Assembly: GCA_934692905.1 (NCBI GenBank)
Contig: CAKUUM010000031.1
Span: forward strand, 1-28,499
Length of the DNA: 28,499 bases
Source of the DNA: an uncultured Bacteroidales bacterium
GTDB taxonomy: Bacteria > Bacteroidota > Bacteroidia > Bacteroidales > Paludibacteraceae
Reading direction: 5' to 3'
The notes below the pieces were generated by a model. It saw only the letters and a list, made by a program, of their open reading frames with translations, was not told where the DNA came from and ran no database searches. Shown here piece by piece: positions 1-7,035 of the stretch. Position 1 is the stretch's first letter. Each line of letters begins with the position of its first letter. Both the position numbers and the translations under genes were made by a program.

Positions 1-1
1 G

Positions 2-73
2 TTCAAAAAGCAATCCGTGTACAAGACCCTGCGTCAGTATGTTTGGCACCAATGTGCAGAGGAGGTAGCATAA
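2..73 (+). CDS. 3' end of an unidentified gene (cut by the window edge)
   Basis: An open frame enters from the left edge and ends at TAA 71-73. Its last residues are basic and aromatic (ending ..WHQCAEEVA). The stop overlaps the ATG of the next small frame (TAATG), which suggests translational coupling in a small operon. Too little is left to name the product. Confidence 0.3.
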   Translation, partial: FKKQSVYKTLRQYVWHQCAEEVA

Positions 74-316
74 TGAAAAAGACCCCCTCCAACTCCCCCT
101 TCAAAATGGGAGAGTTCAAAGCATCCGCACTCCCCTCCTCTGAAGGAGGGGTTTGGGAGGTCTCGTTTTCGGACTGAATATCGTGATAGGATTGTGGTCA
201 AGACCGACACCATCTATCAAGACCGAGAAATAGTCGTCCACTCCCAGCCTGTAAAATACGTGCCCCGCATAGTAAAGTGGTTTTTAATATCCTCAAGAAC
301 AGCCGGTCTTGAATAG
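73..316 (+). pseudogene. Small gene disrupted by a palindromic repeat; possibly a spanin-like or phage-type small membrane protein
   Basis: ATG at 73 opens in frame 1 but runs straight into an 82-bp inverted-repeat element (81-162) and stops at 175-177. Beyond the element, frame 2 carries protein-like sequence (TEYRDRIVVKTDTIY.., then ..VKYVPRIVKWF) up to TAG 314-316. Removing exactly 82 bp joins the two frames into one ORF of about 53 codons that begins MKNRFRTEYRD. The charged, beta-type segment ending before a basic-aromatic KWF is reminiscent of small Bacteroidota phage lysis or membrane proteins, but the expected membrane segment after it is missing, so the 3' end may be decayed too. The function is a guess; the disruption is what the sequence shows. 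Confidence 0.4.
81..162. repeat. 82-bp imperfect inverted-repeat element (MITE/REP-like)
   Basis: The left arm starts GACCCCCTCC (81) and the right arm ends GGGAGGTC (162), so the termini are inverted copies of each other. Inside the right half is a perfect 8-bp palindrome, CCCCTCCT-ctga-AGGAGGGG. Sequences of this C-rich/G-rich type are common short dispersed repeats in Bacteroidota genomes (general knowledge, not checked here). Its length (82 = 3x27+1) explains the frame change of the surrounding gene. Confidence 0.6.
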
Positions 317-436
317 CAGGTGAGATTTTGATATATATGTAATTTAGATATTACATTTAGTATGCTGCAAGTCAGCGTACTGTGTGTGGAATATGGATAG
401 TAGTCCATACTCTCATATATTTTATGGACAGCCGTC

Positions 437-468
437 CTTGCAAAACGGCGTTTGGCGTATTATCTTTG
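437..468 (+). promoter_or_regulatory. Bacteroidota-type promoter (orphan, upstream)
   Basis: TTG at 438-440, 20 nt, then TATCTTTG at 461-468, which fits TTTG-N19-21-TAnnTTTG. A small GGAC/GTCC hairpin (426-437) abuts the -33 region. No convincing ORF follows directly. It may give a long transcript into the rseC-rnf operon or a short RNA. Confidence 0.5.
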
Positions 469-580
469 CAACGTATTTCAAAAGTCAAGGTGTTGTCACT
501 GCTAAAGAAGAGTATATCTGACCATTTCCATACAAAAGTAGTGCGTATGGGCGAAAATCCCCACTTTTAGGGATAGAGGG

Positions 581-612
581 CTTGCAGGGGTAAGAAATTA
601 TGAGTAACTTTG
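581..612 (+). promoter_or_regulatory. Promoter of the rseC-rnf operon
   Basis: TTG at 582-584, a 20-nt spacer, then TAACTTTG at 605-612. This matches the Bacteroidota -33/-7 consensus and lies about 70 nt before the rseC-like start codon, so it is the best candidate for the operon's main promoter. Confidence 0.65.
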
Positions 613-682
613 CAGGTTTTTGTTGTGCTCGGGCATGTGCAGACGGTGACGGATGGGCAGATAGTAACGTGCGGACGGGCAG

Positions 683-1189
683 ATGACGGAACGGATGGAA
701 GATTTGATAAAACATGACGGAATAGTGCTGGCGGTAGGCGACGGGGCGGCTGGTTCGTTGAGTAAGGGCGAAACGAATACTGGCGCGATGGGTGGCGTGA
801 GCAAGGGCGTGGCACCTGTGGGGAACGGGCTTGTGCGTGTGCGGATAGTGCAGGCAAGTGCGTGTGCGGCGTGCAAAGCCAAACAGATGTGTATGTCTGC
901 CGAGAGTCAGGAGAAAGAGATGGATGTCATTCCGTTGGAGCCGCTACAGGTGGGTGATGAAGTGGAGGTATTAGTGCAGCAGAAATTGGGGTGGAAGGCG
1001 GTACTATTGGCATACATCCTGCCGTTTGTGGTGCTGGTTAGCATGGTGTTTGTGCTGAGCAGATGGCTGAGCGAGGCTGCGGCAGGGACGATAGCACTAT
1101 GCGCGATAGGGGTGTACTATCTGGTGCTGAGCCTCTTTAAGGGGAAGTTGCAGAAGGAGTTCAGTTTTATGGCGCGGAGAAAAAGTTGA
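683..1189 (+). CDS. rseC: RseC/MucC family, SoxR-reducing-system-type membrane protein (first gene of rnf operon)
   Basis: 168 aa. The N-terminal soluble part has the family pattern (IKHDGIV.., then VRVRIVQASACAACKAKQMC with Cys61, 64 and 70). Two membrane helices follow at about residues 106-126 and 133-153, then a short basic tail (ARRKS). RseC-like proteins sit with Rsx/Rnf complexes that reduce SoxR or other redox partners; the exact role in Bacteroidota is not established. Position directly before rnfB supports an Rnf accessory function. Oddity: about 30 extra residues rich in Gly, Ala and Ser (about 19-48) separate the two N-terminal beta strands, where relatives go almost straight from one to the other. 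The start could be the Met at 695 (MEDLIKHDG) instead of 683; no Shine-Dalgarno decides it. Confidence 0.85.
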   Translation: MTERMEDLIKHDGIVLAVGDGAAGSLSKGETNTGAMGGVSKGVAPVGNGLVRVRIVQASACAACKAKQMCMSAESQEKEMDVIPLEPLQVGDEVEVLVQQKLGWKAVLLAYILPFVVLVSMVFVLSRWLSEAAAGTIALCAIGVYYLVLSLFKGKLQKEFSFMARRKS

Positions 1190-1503
1190 TAGTTTATAGT
1201 TGAAAGAAGTGGAGAGTTGATAGAAGTTGAGGGTTGAGTGTTGAGAGTTGAGAGCAGTTGAGAGTTGATAATGGAGAGTAGGGGAGGAACGACCCGCGAG
1301 AGCCCCCCGATAGACCCGCGACAAAATTGTGACAAATTTGCGACAAGAGCAGGGAAAGGTCAGGGAAAGAGCAGGGAAAAGTCAATGCGCAATGCATAAT
1401 GCACAATGCGTAATGTGGGCGGTAGAGGTTAGGGAGTAGAGATTAGAGAGTAGAGTAGAGATTAGGGGATAGGGATTAGAAAAGAATAAAATAAACATAA
1501 AGT
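1190..1503. repeat. 314-bp gene-free stretch made largely of 7-bp and 11-bp phased degenerate repeats
   Basis: From about 1211 to 1275 the DNA is mostly variants of GAGTTGA in 7-bp phase. 1320-1385 is six 11-bp units. 1384-1411 is four AATGCRY heptamers (AATGCGC, AATGCAT, AATGCAC, AATGCGT). 1423-1480 is mostly GTAGAGA/TTAGAGA-type heptamers. I see no promoter consensus and no hairpin terminator, so the rnf genes probably read through from rseC. Confidence 0.7.
1320..1385. repeat. Six degenerate 11-bp direct repeats
   Basis: Consecutive 11-mers GACAAAATTGT, GACAAATTTGC, GACAAGAGCAG, GGAAAGGTCAG, GGAAAGAGCAG, GGAAAAGTCAA. Each keeps the R-R-M-A-A-R start while the tail drifts, giving an array in step with the DNA helical turn. 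Confidence 0.7.
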
Positions 1504-2445
1504 ATGAATTTGATTTTGATTTCCTTACTCGTTCTGGGTGTGACGGGATTGGTGGCGGCGGTGCTGCTGTATCTCGTGGCTCAGAAGTTCAAGGTGGAGG
1601 AAGACCCCCGTATCGACGAGGTGCAAGAAGCGCTGCCGGGTGCCAACTGCGGCGGTTGCGGCTTTGCCGGTTGTCGTGCGTTGGCGGAGGCGTGCGTGAA
1701 AGCCGACTCGCTGGACGGTCTGCTCTGCCCTGTAGGAGGTACTCCCACAATGCAGAAAGTGGGTGAAATCCTGGGTATGGCGGTTGCTGCCACCGAACCA
1801 AAAGTGGCAGTGGTGCGCTGCAACGGCACGTGCGAGGCGCGTCCGCGCACAAGCCAGTACAACGGTGCGCGTACCTGCCAAATCATGCACAACCTGTATG
1901 TGGGCGAGACGGATTGTCCGTTTGGCTGTCTGGGTTGCGGCGACTGCGTGGCAGCGTGCGAGTTCGATGCCATTCACATGAACCCGCAGACAGGGTTGCC
2001 CGAGGTGGACGACGAGAAGTGCACCAGTTGCGGCAAGTGCGTGAAAGCGTGCCCGCGCCACATCATCGAGTTGCGCAACAAGGGTCCGAAGAGCCGTCGC
2101 ATGGTGGTGATGTGCGTGAACAAAGACAAGGGTGCCATCGCCCGCAAGGCATGCACCAACGCATGTATCGGCTGCGGCAAGTGCCAGAAAGTGTGCGCTT
2201 TCGACGCCATCACGGTGGAGAACAACCTGGCGTACATTGACTTCACGAAGTGCCGCCTGTGCCGCAAGTGCGAGGCAGAATGCCCGACAGGGGCGATTCA
2301 CGCGGTTAATTTCCCGCCGAGGAAACCTGCTGCAGAGGCTGCTGCGAAACCCGCTGCCCCCGCGGCTGCACCTGCTGCCAAGCCCGCAGAAGTAAAACCC
2401 GTTGAGGCTCAACCTCAAACAAAAGAAGAGGAGGCAAAAGCATGA
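1504..2445 (+). CDS. rnfB: Rnf complex subunit B (RnfB), polyferredoxin
   Basis: 313 aa; electron-entry subunit of the Rnf ferredoxin:NAD+ oxidoreductase on the cytoplasmic membrane. It has one N-terminal membrane helix (about 3-25). An RnfB-type [4Fe-4S] motif follows (Cys49, 52, 57, 75), then four ferredoxin-type cysteine sets around residues 138-152, 173-183, 217-231 and 250-260. This is a larger set than in short proteobacterial RnfB. The C-terminus (about 272-313) is a flexible tail rich in Ala, Pro, Lys and Glu with no cluster motif. The stop overlaps the rnfC start (ATGA). The 314-bp repeat region upstream contains no evident promoter. Confidence 0.97.
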   Translation: MNLILISLLVLGVTGLVAAVLLYLVAQKFKVEEDPRIDEVQEALPGANCGGCGFAGCRALAEACVKADSLDGLLCPVGGTPTMQKVGEILGMAVAATEPKVAVVRCNGTCEARPRTSQYNGARTCQIMHNLYVGETDCPFGCLGCGDCVAACEFDAIHMNPQTGLPEVDDEKCTSCGKCVKACPRHIIELRNKGPKSRRMVVMCVNKDKGAIARKACTNACIGCGKCQKVCAFDAITVENNLAYIDFTKCRLCRKCEAECPTGAIHAVNFPPRKPAAEAAAKPAAPAAAPAAKPAEVKPVEAQPQTKEEEAKA

Positions 2446-3779
2446 ATACGTTTCGTATAGGTGGAGTTCATCCACACGACAATAAGCAATACTCTGCACA
2501 TCAGCCGATTACGGAGTGTCCGTTGCCGCAGAAAGCCATCATTCCGCTCGTCCAGCACATCGGTGCGCCCGCGCAACCCGTGGTGGAGAAAGGGCAGAAA
2601 GTGAAAGTGGGCGAATTGATTGCCAAGGCAGGCGGCTTTGTGAGCGCGAATATCCACTCGCCGTTCAGCGGCACTATCACCAAGATTGACTCCACGCTGG
2701 ACGCATGGGGCATGCGCATGCCTGCCATCTTCATAGACGTGGAGGGCGATGAGTGGTTAGACAATATAGATCGCACGTCCGCGCTCGTGCGCGAGTGCCA
2801 GTTGGAGGGCAAGGCCATTGTGGACAAGATTGCCGAAGCCGGTATCGTAGGTCTGGGCGGCGCTTGTTTCCCCACACATGTGAAGTTGCTGCCGCCTCCA
2901 GGGAAGAAAGCGGAAGTGCTGATTGTCAACGGAGTAGAGTGCGAACCGTACCTTACTTGCGACCACCAGTTGATGCTGGAACACGGCGAGGAAATCATCG
3001 TCGGCATTCAGATTCTGATGCGCGCCCTCAACATTCAGAAGGCTATTATCGGCATCGAGAAGAACAAGCCCGACGCCATCAAGCATATGCAGGATTTGGC
3101 ATCGAAAGTGCTTGGTGTGGAGGTGAAACCGCTGAAGTTGAAATACCCGCAAGGCGGTGAGAAACAGTTGATTGACGCATGTATCGGTCGCCAAGTGCCG
3201 AGTGGTGCGCTGCCTATCGAGGTGGGTGCCGTGGTGGACAACGTGGCTACCATCTATGCCGTGTATGAGGCTGTGCAGAAGAACAAACCGCTTATCTCGC
3301 GCGTGATGACCGTCACGGGCAAGAGCATGACCAAGCCCGGCAACTACAGTGTGCGTTTCGGCACTCCGCTGAGCGACGTGGTGGCATTGGCAGGCGGTGT
3401 GCCCGAGGATACGGGCAAGATTATCGGCGGCGGACCTATGATGGGGCGCGCGATGAACAACATCAACATGCCCGCCAACAAACGTGTGAGCGGCTTGCTG
3501 TTCATGCCCGAGAAAGAGAGCGTCCGCGTGGAGCCCGAGAACTGTATCCGTTGCGGCAAGTGCGTGAGCGCGTGCCCGATGGGGTTGGAACCCTACCTGC
3601 TGAGCAAGCAGGCGCAACTGCAGATGTGGGACGAGATGGAGCAGCACAGCGTGATGGACTGCATCGAGTGCGGTTGCTGCCTCTACACCTGCCCCAGCCA
3701 CCAGCCGCTGCTGGACTACATCCGCATGGGCAAAGCCAAAGTGGGCGGTATCATCCGCGCACGCGCAGCGAAGAAATAG
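2442..3779 (+). CDS. rnfC: Rnf complex subunit C (RnfC), NADH/FMN-binding
   Basis: 445 aa; soluble subunit where NAD+ is reduced, homologous to NqrA and the complex I NuoF fold. The N-terminal barrel-sandwich domain (about 1-100) is followed by the nucleotide-binding signature GLGGACFPTHVKL (about 137-149). Two [4Fe-4S] motifs come next: Cys368/371/374/378 and Cys407/410/413/417. The short, basic C-terminus lacks the long Ala-rich repeats of enterobacterial RnfC. It overlaps rnfB by 4 nt, and a GGAGG at 2430-2434, 7 nt before ATG, lies inside the rnfB 3' end. Confidence 0.97.
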   Translation: MNTFRIGGVHPHDNKQYSAHQPITECPLPQKAIIPLVQHIGAPAQPVVEKGQKVKVGELIAKAGGFVSANIHSPFSGTITKIDSTLDAWGMRMPAIFIDVEGDEWLDNIDRTSALVRECQLEGKAIVDKIAEAGIVGLGGACFPTHVKLLPPPGKKAEVLIVNGVECEPYLTCDHQLMLEHGEEIIVGIQILMRALNIQKAIIGIEKNKPDAIKHMQDLASKVLGVEVKPLKLKYPQGGEKQLIDACIGRQVPSGALPIEVGAVVDNVATIYAVYEAVQKNKPLISRVMTVTGKSMTKPGNYSVRFGTPLSDVVALAGGVPEDTGKIIGGGPMMGRAMNNINMPANKRVSGLLFMPEKESVRVEPENCIRCGKCVSACPMGLEPYLLSKQAQLQMWDEMEQHSVMDCIECGCCLYTCPSHQPLLDYIRMGKAKVGGIIRARAAKK

Positions 3780-3834
3780 TGGAGTGTTGAGAGTTGAGTG
3801 TTTAGTGAAGTTTATAGAAGAAAGTAAATAGTTT
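3780..3834. repeat. rnfC-rnfD gap with 7-bp phased repeats
   Basis: 3784-3804 reads GTGTTGA, GAGTTGA, GTGTTTA. This is the same heptamer family as 1211-1275 and the only sizeable gap inside the rnf genes. No promoter or terminator is visible. Confidence 0.5.
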
Positions 3835-4833
3835 ATGAAACAACTAATCGTATCTCCGGCACCGCATGCGCACAGCGGCGACAGTGTCCGGAAAAATATG
3901 CTCTTGGTGATTGCGGCTCTGATGCCTGCCTACGTGATAAGCGTCATGGCATTCGGTTGGGGCGCGCTCATCACCACAGCCATCAGCGTGGCAGCCTGCG
4001 TGCTGTTCGAGTGGCTGATTGCCAAGTTCCTGCTCAAGCAGAAGCCCACTATCTGCGACTGCTCTGCCATCCTCACGGGTCTGCTGTTGGCGTTCAACCT
4101 GCCCAGCAACCTGCCCTGGTGGATAGTGGTGATTGGTGCGCTGGTGGCTATCGGCGTTGCCAAAATGACTTTCGGTGGCTTGGGACAGAACCTGTTCAAC
4201 CCCGCTCTGGTGGGGCGTGTGTTCCTGCTCATCGCCTTCCCCGTACAGATGACCACTTGGCCCCGTCCGATGGGCTTCCACACCTCGTATGTGGACGCCG
4301 AGACGGGGGCTACGCCGTTGGCACTCATGAAGCAGATTGTCAAAGGCGGCGACAACAGCGTCATCAACGACCTGCCCGAACTATGGGATATGTTCGCCGG
4401 TTGGATAGGCGGCAGTCTGGGCGAGGTCTGTGCTTTGGCATTGCTGATAGGCGGTATCTTCCTGATTATCATGCGTGTTATCACATGGCATATCCCCGTC
4501 AGCATATTGGCTACGGTGGCATTGTTCGCAGCCGTTACGGGCTGGTGCGGTGCGCTGCCTGAGGGCATCACCACGCTGCAATATGTAGCCATGAGCCTCT
4601 GCACGGGCGGTATCATGCTGGGTGCTTTCTTCATGGCAACCGACTATGTGACCTCGCCTATGACGGGCTGGGGCAAGATAATCTTCGGTATCGGTATCGG
4701 ACTGATTGTCATGGTGATACGTACATGGGGTGCTTACCCTGAGGGTATGTCGTTCGCCATCTTGATTATGAATGCGTGTGTGCCTTTGTTGAACCATATC
4801 CGCCCGAAACGTTTCGGCGAGAAGAAGAAATAG
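3835..4833 (+). CDS. rnfD: Rnf complex subunit D (RnfD), membrane flavoprotein
   Basis: 332 aa; integral membrane subunit with about ten hydrophobic segments, homologous to NqrB, thought to form part of the ion path. The flavinylation motif TGAT is present at residues 157-160 (..AETGATPLA..), with Thr160 the predicted attachment site of FMN by ApbE. GLGQNLFNPALVGRVF (about 115-130) is the family's typical cytoplasmic loop. The start has no Shine-Dalgarno. The stop TAG overlaps the GGAGG used by rnfG. Confidence 0.97.
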   Translation: MKQLIVSPAPHAHSGDSVRKNMLLVIAALMPAYVISVMAFGWGALITTAISVAACVLFEWLIAKFLLKQKPTICDCSAILTGLLLAFNLPSNLPWWIVVIGALVAIGVAKMTFGGLGQNLFNPALVGRVFLLIAFPVQMTTWPRPMGFHTSYVDAETGATPLALMKQIVKGGDNSVINDLPELWDMFAGWIGGSLGEVCALALLIGGIFLIIMRVITWHIPVSILATVALFAAVTGWCGALPEGITTLQYVAMSLCTGGIMLGAFFMATDYVTSPMTGWGKIIFGIGIGLIVMVIRTWGAYPEGMSFAILIMNACVPLLNHIRPKRFGEKKK

Positions 4834-4842
4834 GAGGTTACT

Positions 4843-5475
4843 ATGGCAAAGTTGAAAAGTACATTTCCTAACATGGTGATTTCGCTCACGAGCATCACCA
4901 TTGTGGCTGCGGCGGCACTGGGGGCTGTCTATATGTTCACCCGGAACGCTATTCAGGAGCAGCAAACAGCCAAGCAGACCGCTGCCATCAGTGCCGTTCT
5001 GCCTGAGCATGAGCGCATTGCAGACCCCGAGACCGTGAACGGACTCACGGTTTACAAGGCTTATACGGGCGACCAATTCGTAGGCGCAGCCGTAGAGACG
5101 CAAGCCGATGGTTTCGGTGGCGTGATACGCCTGATGGTGGGCTTTGATGCTGACAATCATATCGTTAACTACGAAGTCCTCGAACAGCAGGAGACCCCGG
5201 GTTTGGGTACGCATATCGTGGAGTGGTTCAAGAACGCCGACAAGCCCAAACAGAATATCCTTGGTCGTGAGGCAAACGGTGCCTTCACGGTGAGCAAGGA
5301 TGGCGGTGACGTGGACGCTATCACGGCAGCCACTATCTCCTCGCGCGCGTTCCTCAAGGCTGTGAACGCTGCCTATGCCGCTTACACCGAAGGCGAAGTG
5401 GAGGCTGCCACCGGAGCAAGCCAACTAACTAATAATGAAAACGATACTACAGAAACGGAGGTACCACATGAGTAA
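4843..5475 (+). CDS. rnfG: Rnf complex subunit G (RnfG), FMN-carrying
   Basis: 210 aa. One N-terminal membrane anchor (about 11-33) and an extracytoplasmic FMN-binding domain, including the typical QQETPGLG segment (115-122). FMN is normally linked to the Thr of S/T-G-A-T. Here the motif reads T161-A-A-T164, keeping the Thr but with Ala in place of Gly. The tail after residue 185 is acidic and rich in Asn and Thr. GGAGG at 4833-4837 lies 5 nt before ATG. The last 8 nt overlap rnfE. Confidence 0.95.
   Translation: MAKLKSTFPNMVISLTSITIVAAAALGAVYMFTRNAIQEQQTAKQTAAISAVLPEHERIADPETVNGLTVYKAYTGDQFVGAAVETQADGFGGVIRLMVGFDADNHIVNYEVLEQQETPGLGTHIVEWFKNADKPKQNILGREANGAFTVSKDGGDVDAITAATISSRAFLKAVNAAYAAYTEGEVEAATGASQLTNNENDTTETEVPHE
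5457..5461 (+). promoter_or_regulatory. Shine-Dalgarno GGAGG that fixes the rnfE start
   Basis: GGAGG lies 6 nt before ATG 5468. An in-frame ATG at 5435 would add 11 residues (MKTILQKRRYH) encoded inside rnfG and has no such site, so 5468 is preferred. The same strong motif precedes rnfC, rnfG and rnfA. Confidence 0.75.
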
Positions 5476-6055
5476 GGCTCTGAATACCCTGACCAACGGC
5501 ATATTGCGCGAGAACCCCACCTTCGGGTTGGTGCTCGGTATGTGTCCTACACTGGCCACCACCACATCCGCCATCAACGGTATGTCGATGGGGCTGGCGA
5601 CGATGTTTGTGCTCATTTGCTCAAACACTGTGATTTCAATGCTCAAGAACGTCATCCCCGACAAGGTGCGTATCCCCGCATTCATCGTGGTGATTGCCAC
5701 CTTTGTCACTATCGTTCAACTGCTTATGCAGGCGTACCTGCCCGGAATCTACGAGGTGCTCGGCTTGTTCATTCCGCTGATTGTGGTCAACTGTATTGTC
5801 CTCGGGCGTGCCGAAGCGTTTGCGGCCAAGAACAATGTCGGTCTTTCTGCCCTCGACGGACTGGGCATGGGCTTGGGCTTCACTCTCTCGCTCACCGTCA
5901 TCGGTGCTATCCGCGAGTTGCTCGGCACGGGCAGTATCTTCGGCTTGCACGTCTTTAGCGACCAGTATGGTATGCTGATTTTCGTACTTGCCCCGGGTGC
6001 TTTCATTGTGTTAGCATATCTCATGGCAATCATGCAAAAAGTAATGAAAAAGTAA
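5468..6055 (+). CDS. rnfE: Rnf complex subunit E (RnfE), membrane
   Basis: 195 aa from ATG 5468 (MSKALNTLTNGILREN..). About six membrane helices; the conserved LREN-x-G-LVLGMCP-like opening and central VNCIVLGRAEAFA segment identify RnfE/NqrD. With RnfA it forms the paired inverted-topology core that holds a membrane [2Fe-2S] centre, using a Cys from each subunit (Cys31 and Cys112 are candidates here). It is translationally coupled to rnfG by an 8-nt overlap. Confidence 0.96.
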   Translation: MSKALNTLTNGILRENPTFGLVLGMCPTLATTTSAINGMSMGLATMFVLICSNTVISMLKNVIPDKVRIPAFIVVIATFVTIVQLLMQAYLPGIYEVLGLFIPLIVVNCIVLGRAEAFAAKNNVGLSALDGLGMGLGFTLSLTVIGAIRELLGTGSIFGLHVFSDQYGMLIFVLAPGAFIVLAYLMAIMQKVMKK

Positions 6056-6067
6056 GGAGGCGTAACT

Positions 6068-6661
6068 ATGGTATATTTTCTGATATTCATCTCGGCGATA
6101 TTTGTCAACAATATCGTACTGAGTCAATTCTTGGGCATTTGCCCGTTCTTGGGTGTTAGTAAGAAGATTGACACCGCCCTCGGCATGGGTGCTGCCGTCA
6201 CGTTTGTGCTGACGCTCGCCACCGTAGTCACCTACCTCCTGCAGATGCTGTTGGTCAAGTGGCAGGTGGAGTTCTTGCAGACCATTCTGTTCATTCTCGT
6301 CATTGCCGCTCTGGTGCAGATGATTGAGATTGTGCTCAAGAAAATCTCTCCGTCGCTCTATCAGGCGTTGGGTGTGTTCCTTCCTTTGATTACCACCAAC
6401 TGCTGCTTGCTCGGTGTGGCTATTCTCGTAGCCAATGGCACCAACAAACTGCCTGCCGACGCACCCCACAACCTGCTCACCGGCACCTTGTTCGCTCTCG
6501 CTACGGCACTTGGTTTTGCCTTGGCATTGGTGCTTTTTGCAGGTATGCGCGAGCAACTGGCGATGAACAAAGTCCCCAAAGCCATGCAAGGCACGCCTAT
6601 CGCCCTCCTCACTGCCGGTCTCTTGGCAATGGCATTCATGGGCTTCAGCGGCGTAGTGTAA
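6068..6661 (+). CDS. rnfA: Rnf complex subunit A (RnfA), membrane
   Basis: 197 aa with six membrane helices. The opening NNIVLSQFLGICPFLGVS (about 15-32) and central TNCCLLGVA (about 114-122) are diagnostic of RnfA/NqrE. It pairs with RnfE in the membrane core. GGAGG at 6056-6060 lies 7 nt before ATG. It is the last gene of the operon, followed by a hairpin terminator. Confidence 0.97.
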   Translation: MVYFLIFISAIFVNNIVLSQFLGICPFLGVSKKIDTALGMGAAVTFVLTLATVVTYLLQMLLVKWQVEFLQTILFILVIAALVQMIEIVLKKISPSLYQALGVFLPLITTNCCLLGVAILVANGTNKLPADAPHNLLTGTLFALATALGFALALVLFAGMREQLAMNKVPKAMQGTPIALLTAGLLAMAFMGFSGVV

Positions 6662-6683
6662 GTAGAAAAAGGACTGATTGAAT

Positions 6684-6720
6684 AAAGAGGGCGTGCCTAT
6701 AGGTACGCCCTCTTTTGTTT
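6684..6720. terminator. Bidirectional intrinsic terminator between rnfA and the glycosyltransferase operon
   Basis: AAAGAGGGCGTGCC - TATA - GGTACGCCCTCTTT is a 14-pair stem with one G-T wobble, followed by TTGTTTT on the plus strand and by TTTATT on the minus strand. It separates convergent transcription units. Confidence 0.85.
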
Positions 6721-6745
6721 TGTTCAAGGCAACGGGGTCTTGAAA

Positions 6746-7012
6746 TTACTGAATGTAGCAATTCGGGGTAATCTCGTTTTGGAGTTCTCGTTCCCTGTTG
6801 TCATCACGTCGCTCACGGAAGTATTGTACTTTGGCATGCCACCAACGTGAGAGAGGAGAACGTTGTGTCTGTGCTTGTTCAAAGGCGATTTTACGTTTCT
6901 TGCGCTCTTCTTGGAAGCGCAGGTATTCGTTGTATTCCATCTTGCGATGGTCGCGGATTTCAAACTCGAACTGCGCGGGCGTGAGGTCGGGATAATGGGT
7001 TTGCTCGGACAT
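6746..7012 (-). CDS. Small hypothetical protein, 88 aa
   Basis: Highly charged, no membrane segment; Arg, Glu and Gln rich, likely helical (..EFEIRDHRKMEYNEYLRFQEE..). It starts 23 nt after the GT10 stop and ends just before the shared terminator, so it is probably the third gene of the glycosyltransferase operon. No family recognised. The upstream sequence is A/T-rich with no Shine-Dalgarno, as is usual in Bacteroidota. Confidence 0.6.
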   Translation of the reverse strand: MSEQTHYPDLTPAQFEFEIRDHRKMEYNEYLRFQEERKKRKIAFEQAQTQRSPLSRWWHAKVQYFRERRDDNRERELQNEITPNCYIQ

Positions 7013-7035
7013 AGTATGATATTTATTGTTGATGT

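Noticed and set aside
382..570. 62-codon plus-strand ORF upstream of rseC
   Set aside because: It spans a hairpin and a consensus promoter, has odd composition (many Arg/Lys/Ser and no recognisable domain) and no start signal.
1525..2499. Antisense ORF of 324 aa opposite rnfB (and 314 aa opposite rnfC at 2757-3701)
   Set aside because: Ala/His/Arg-rich mirror of codon use in rnf genes; no domain.
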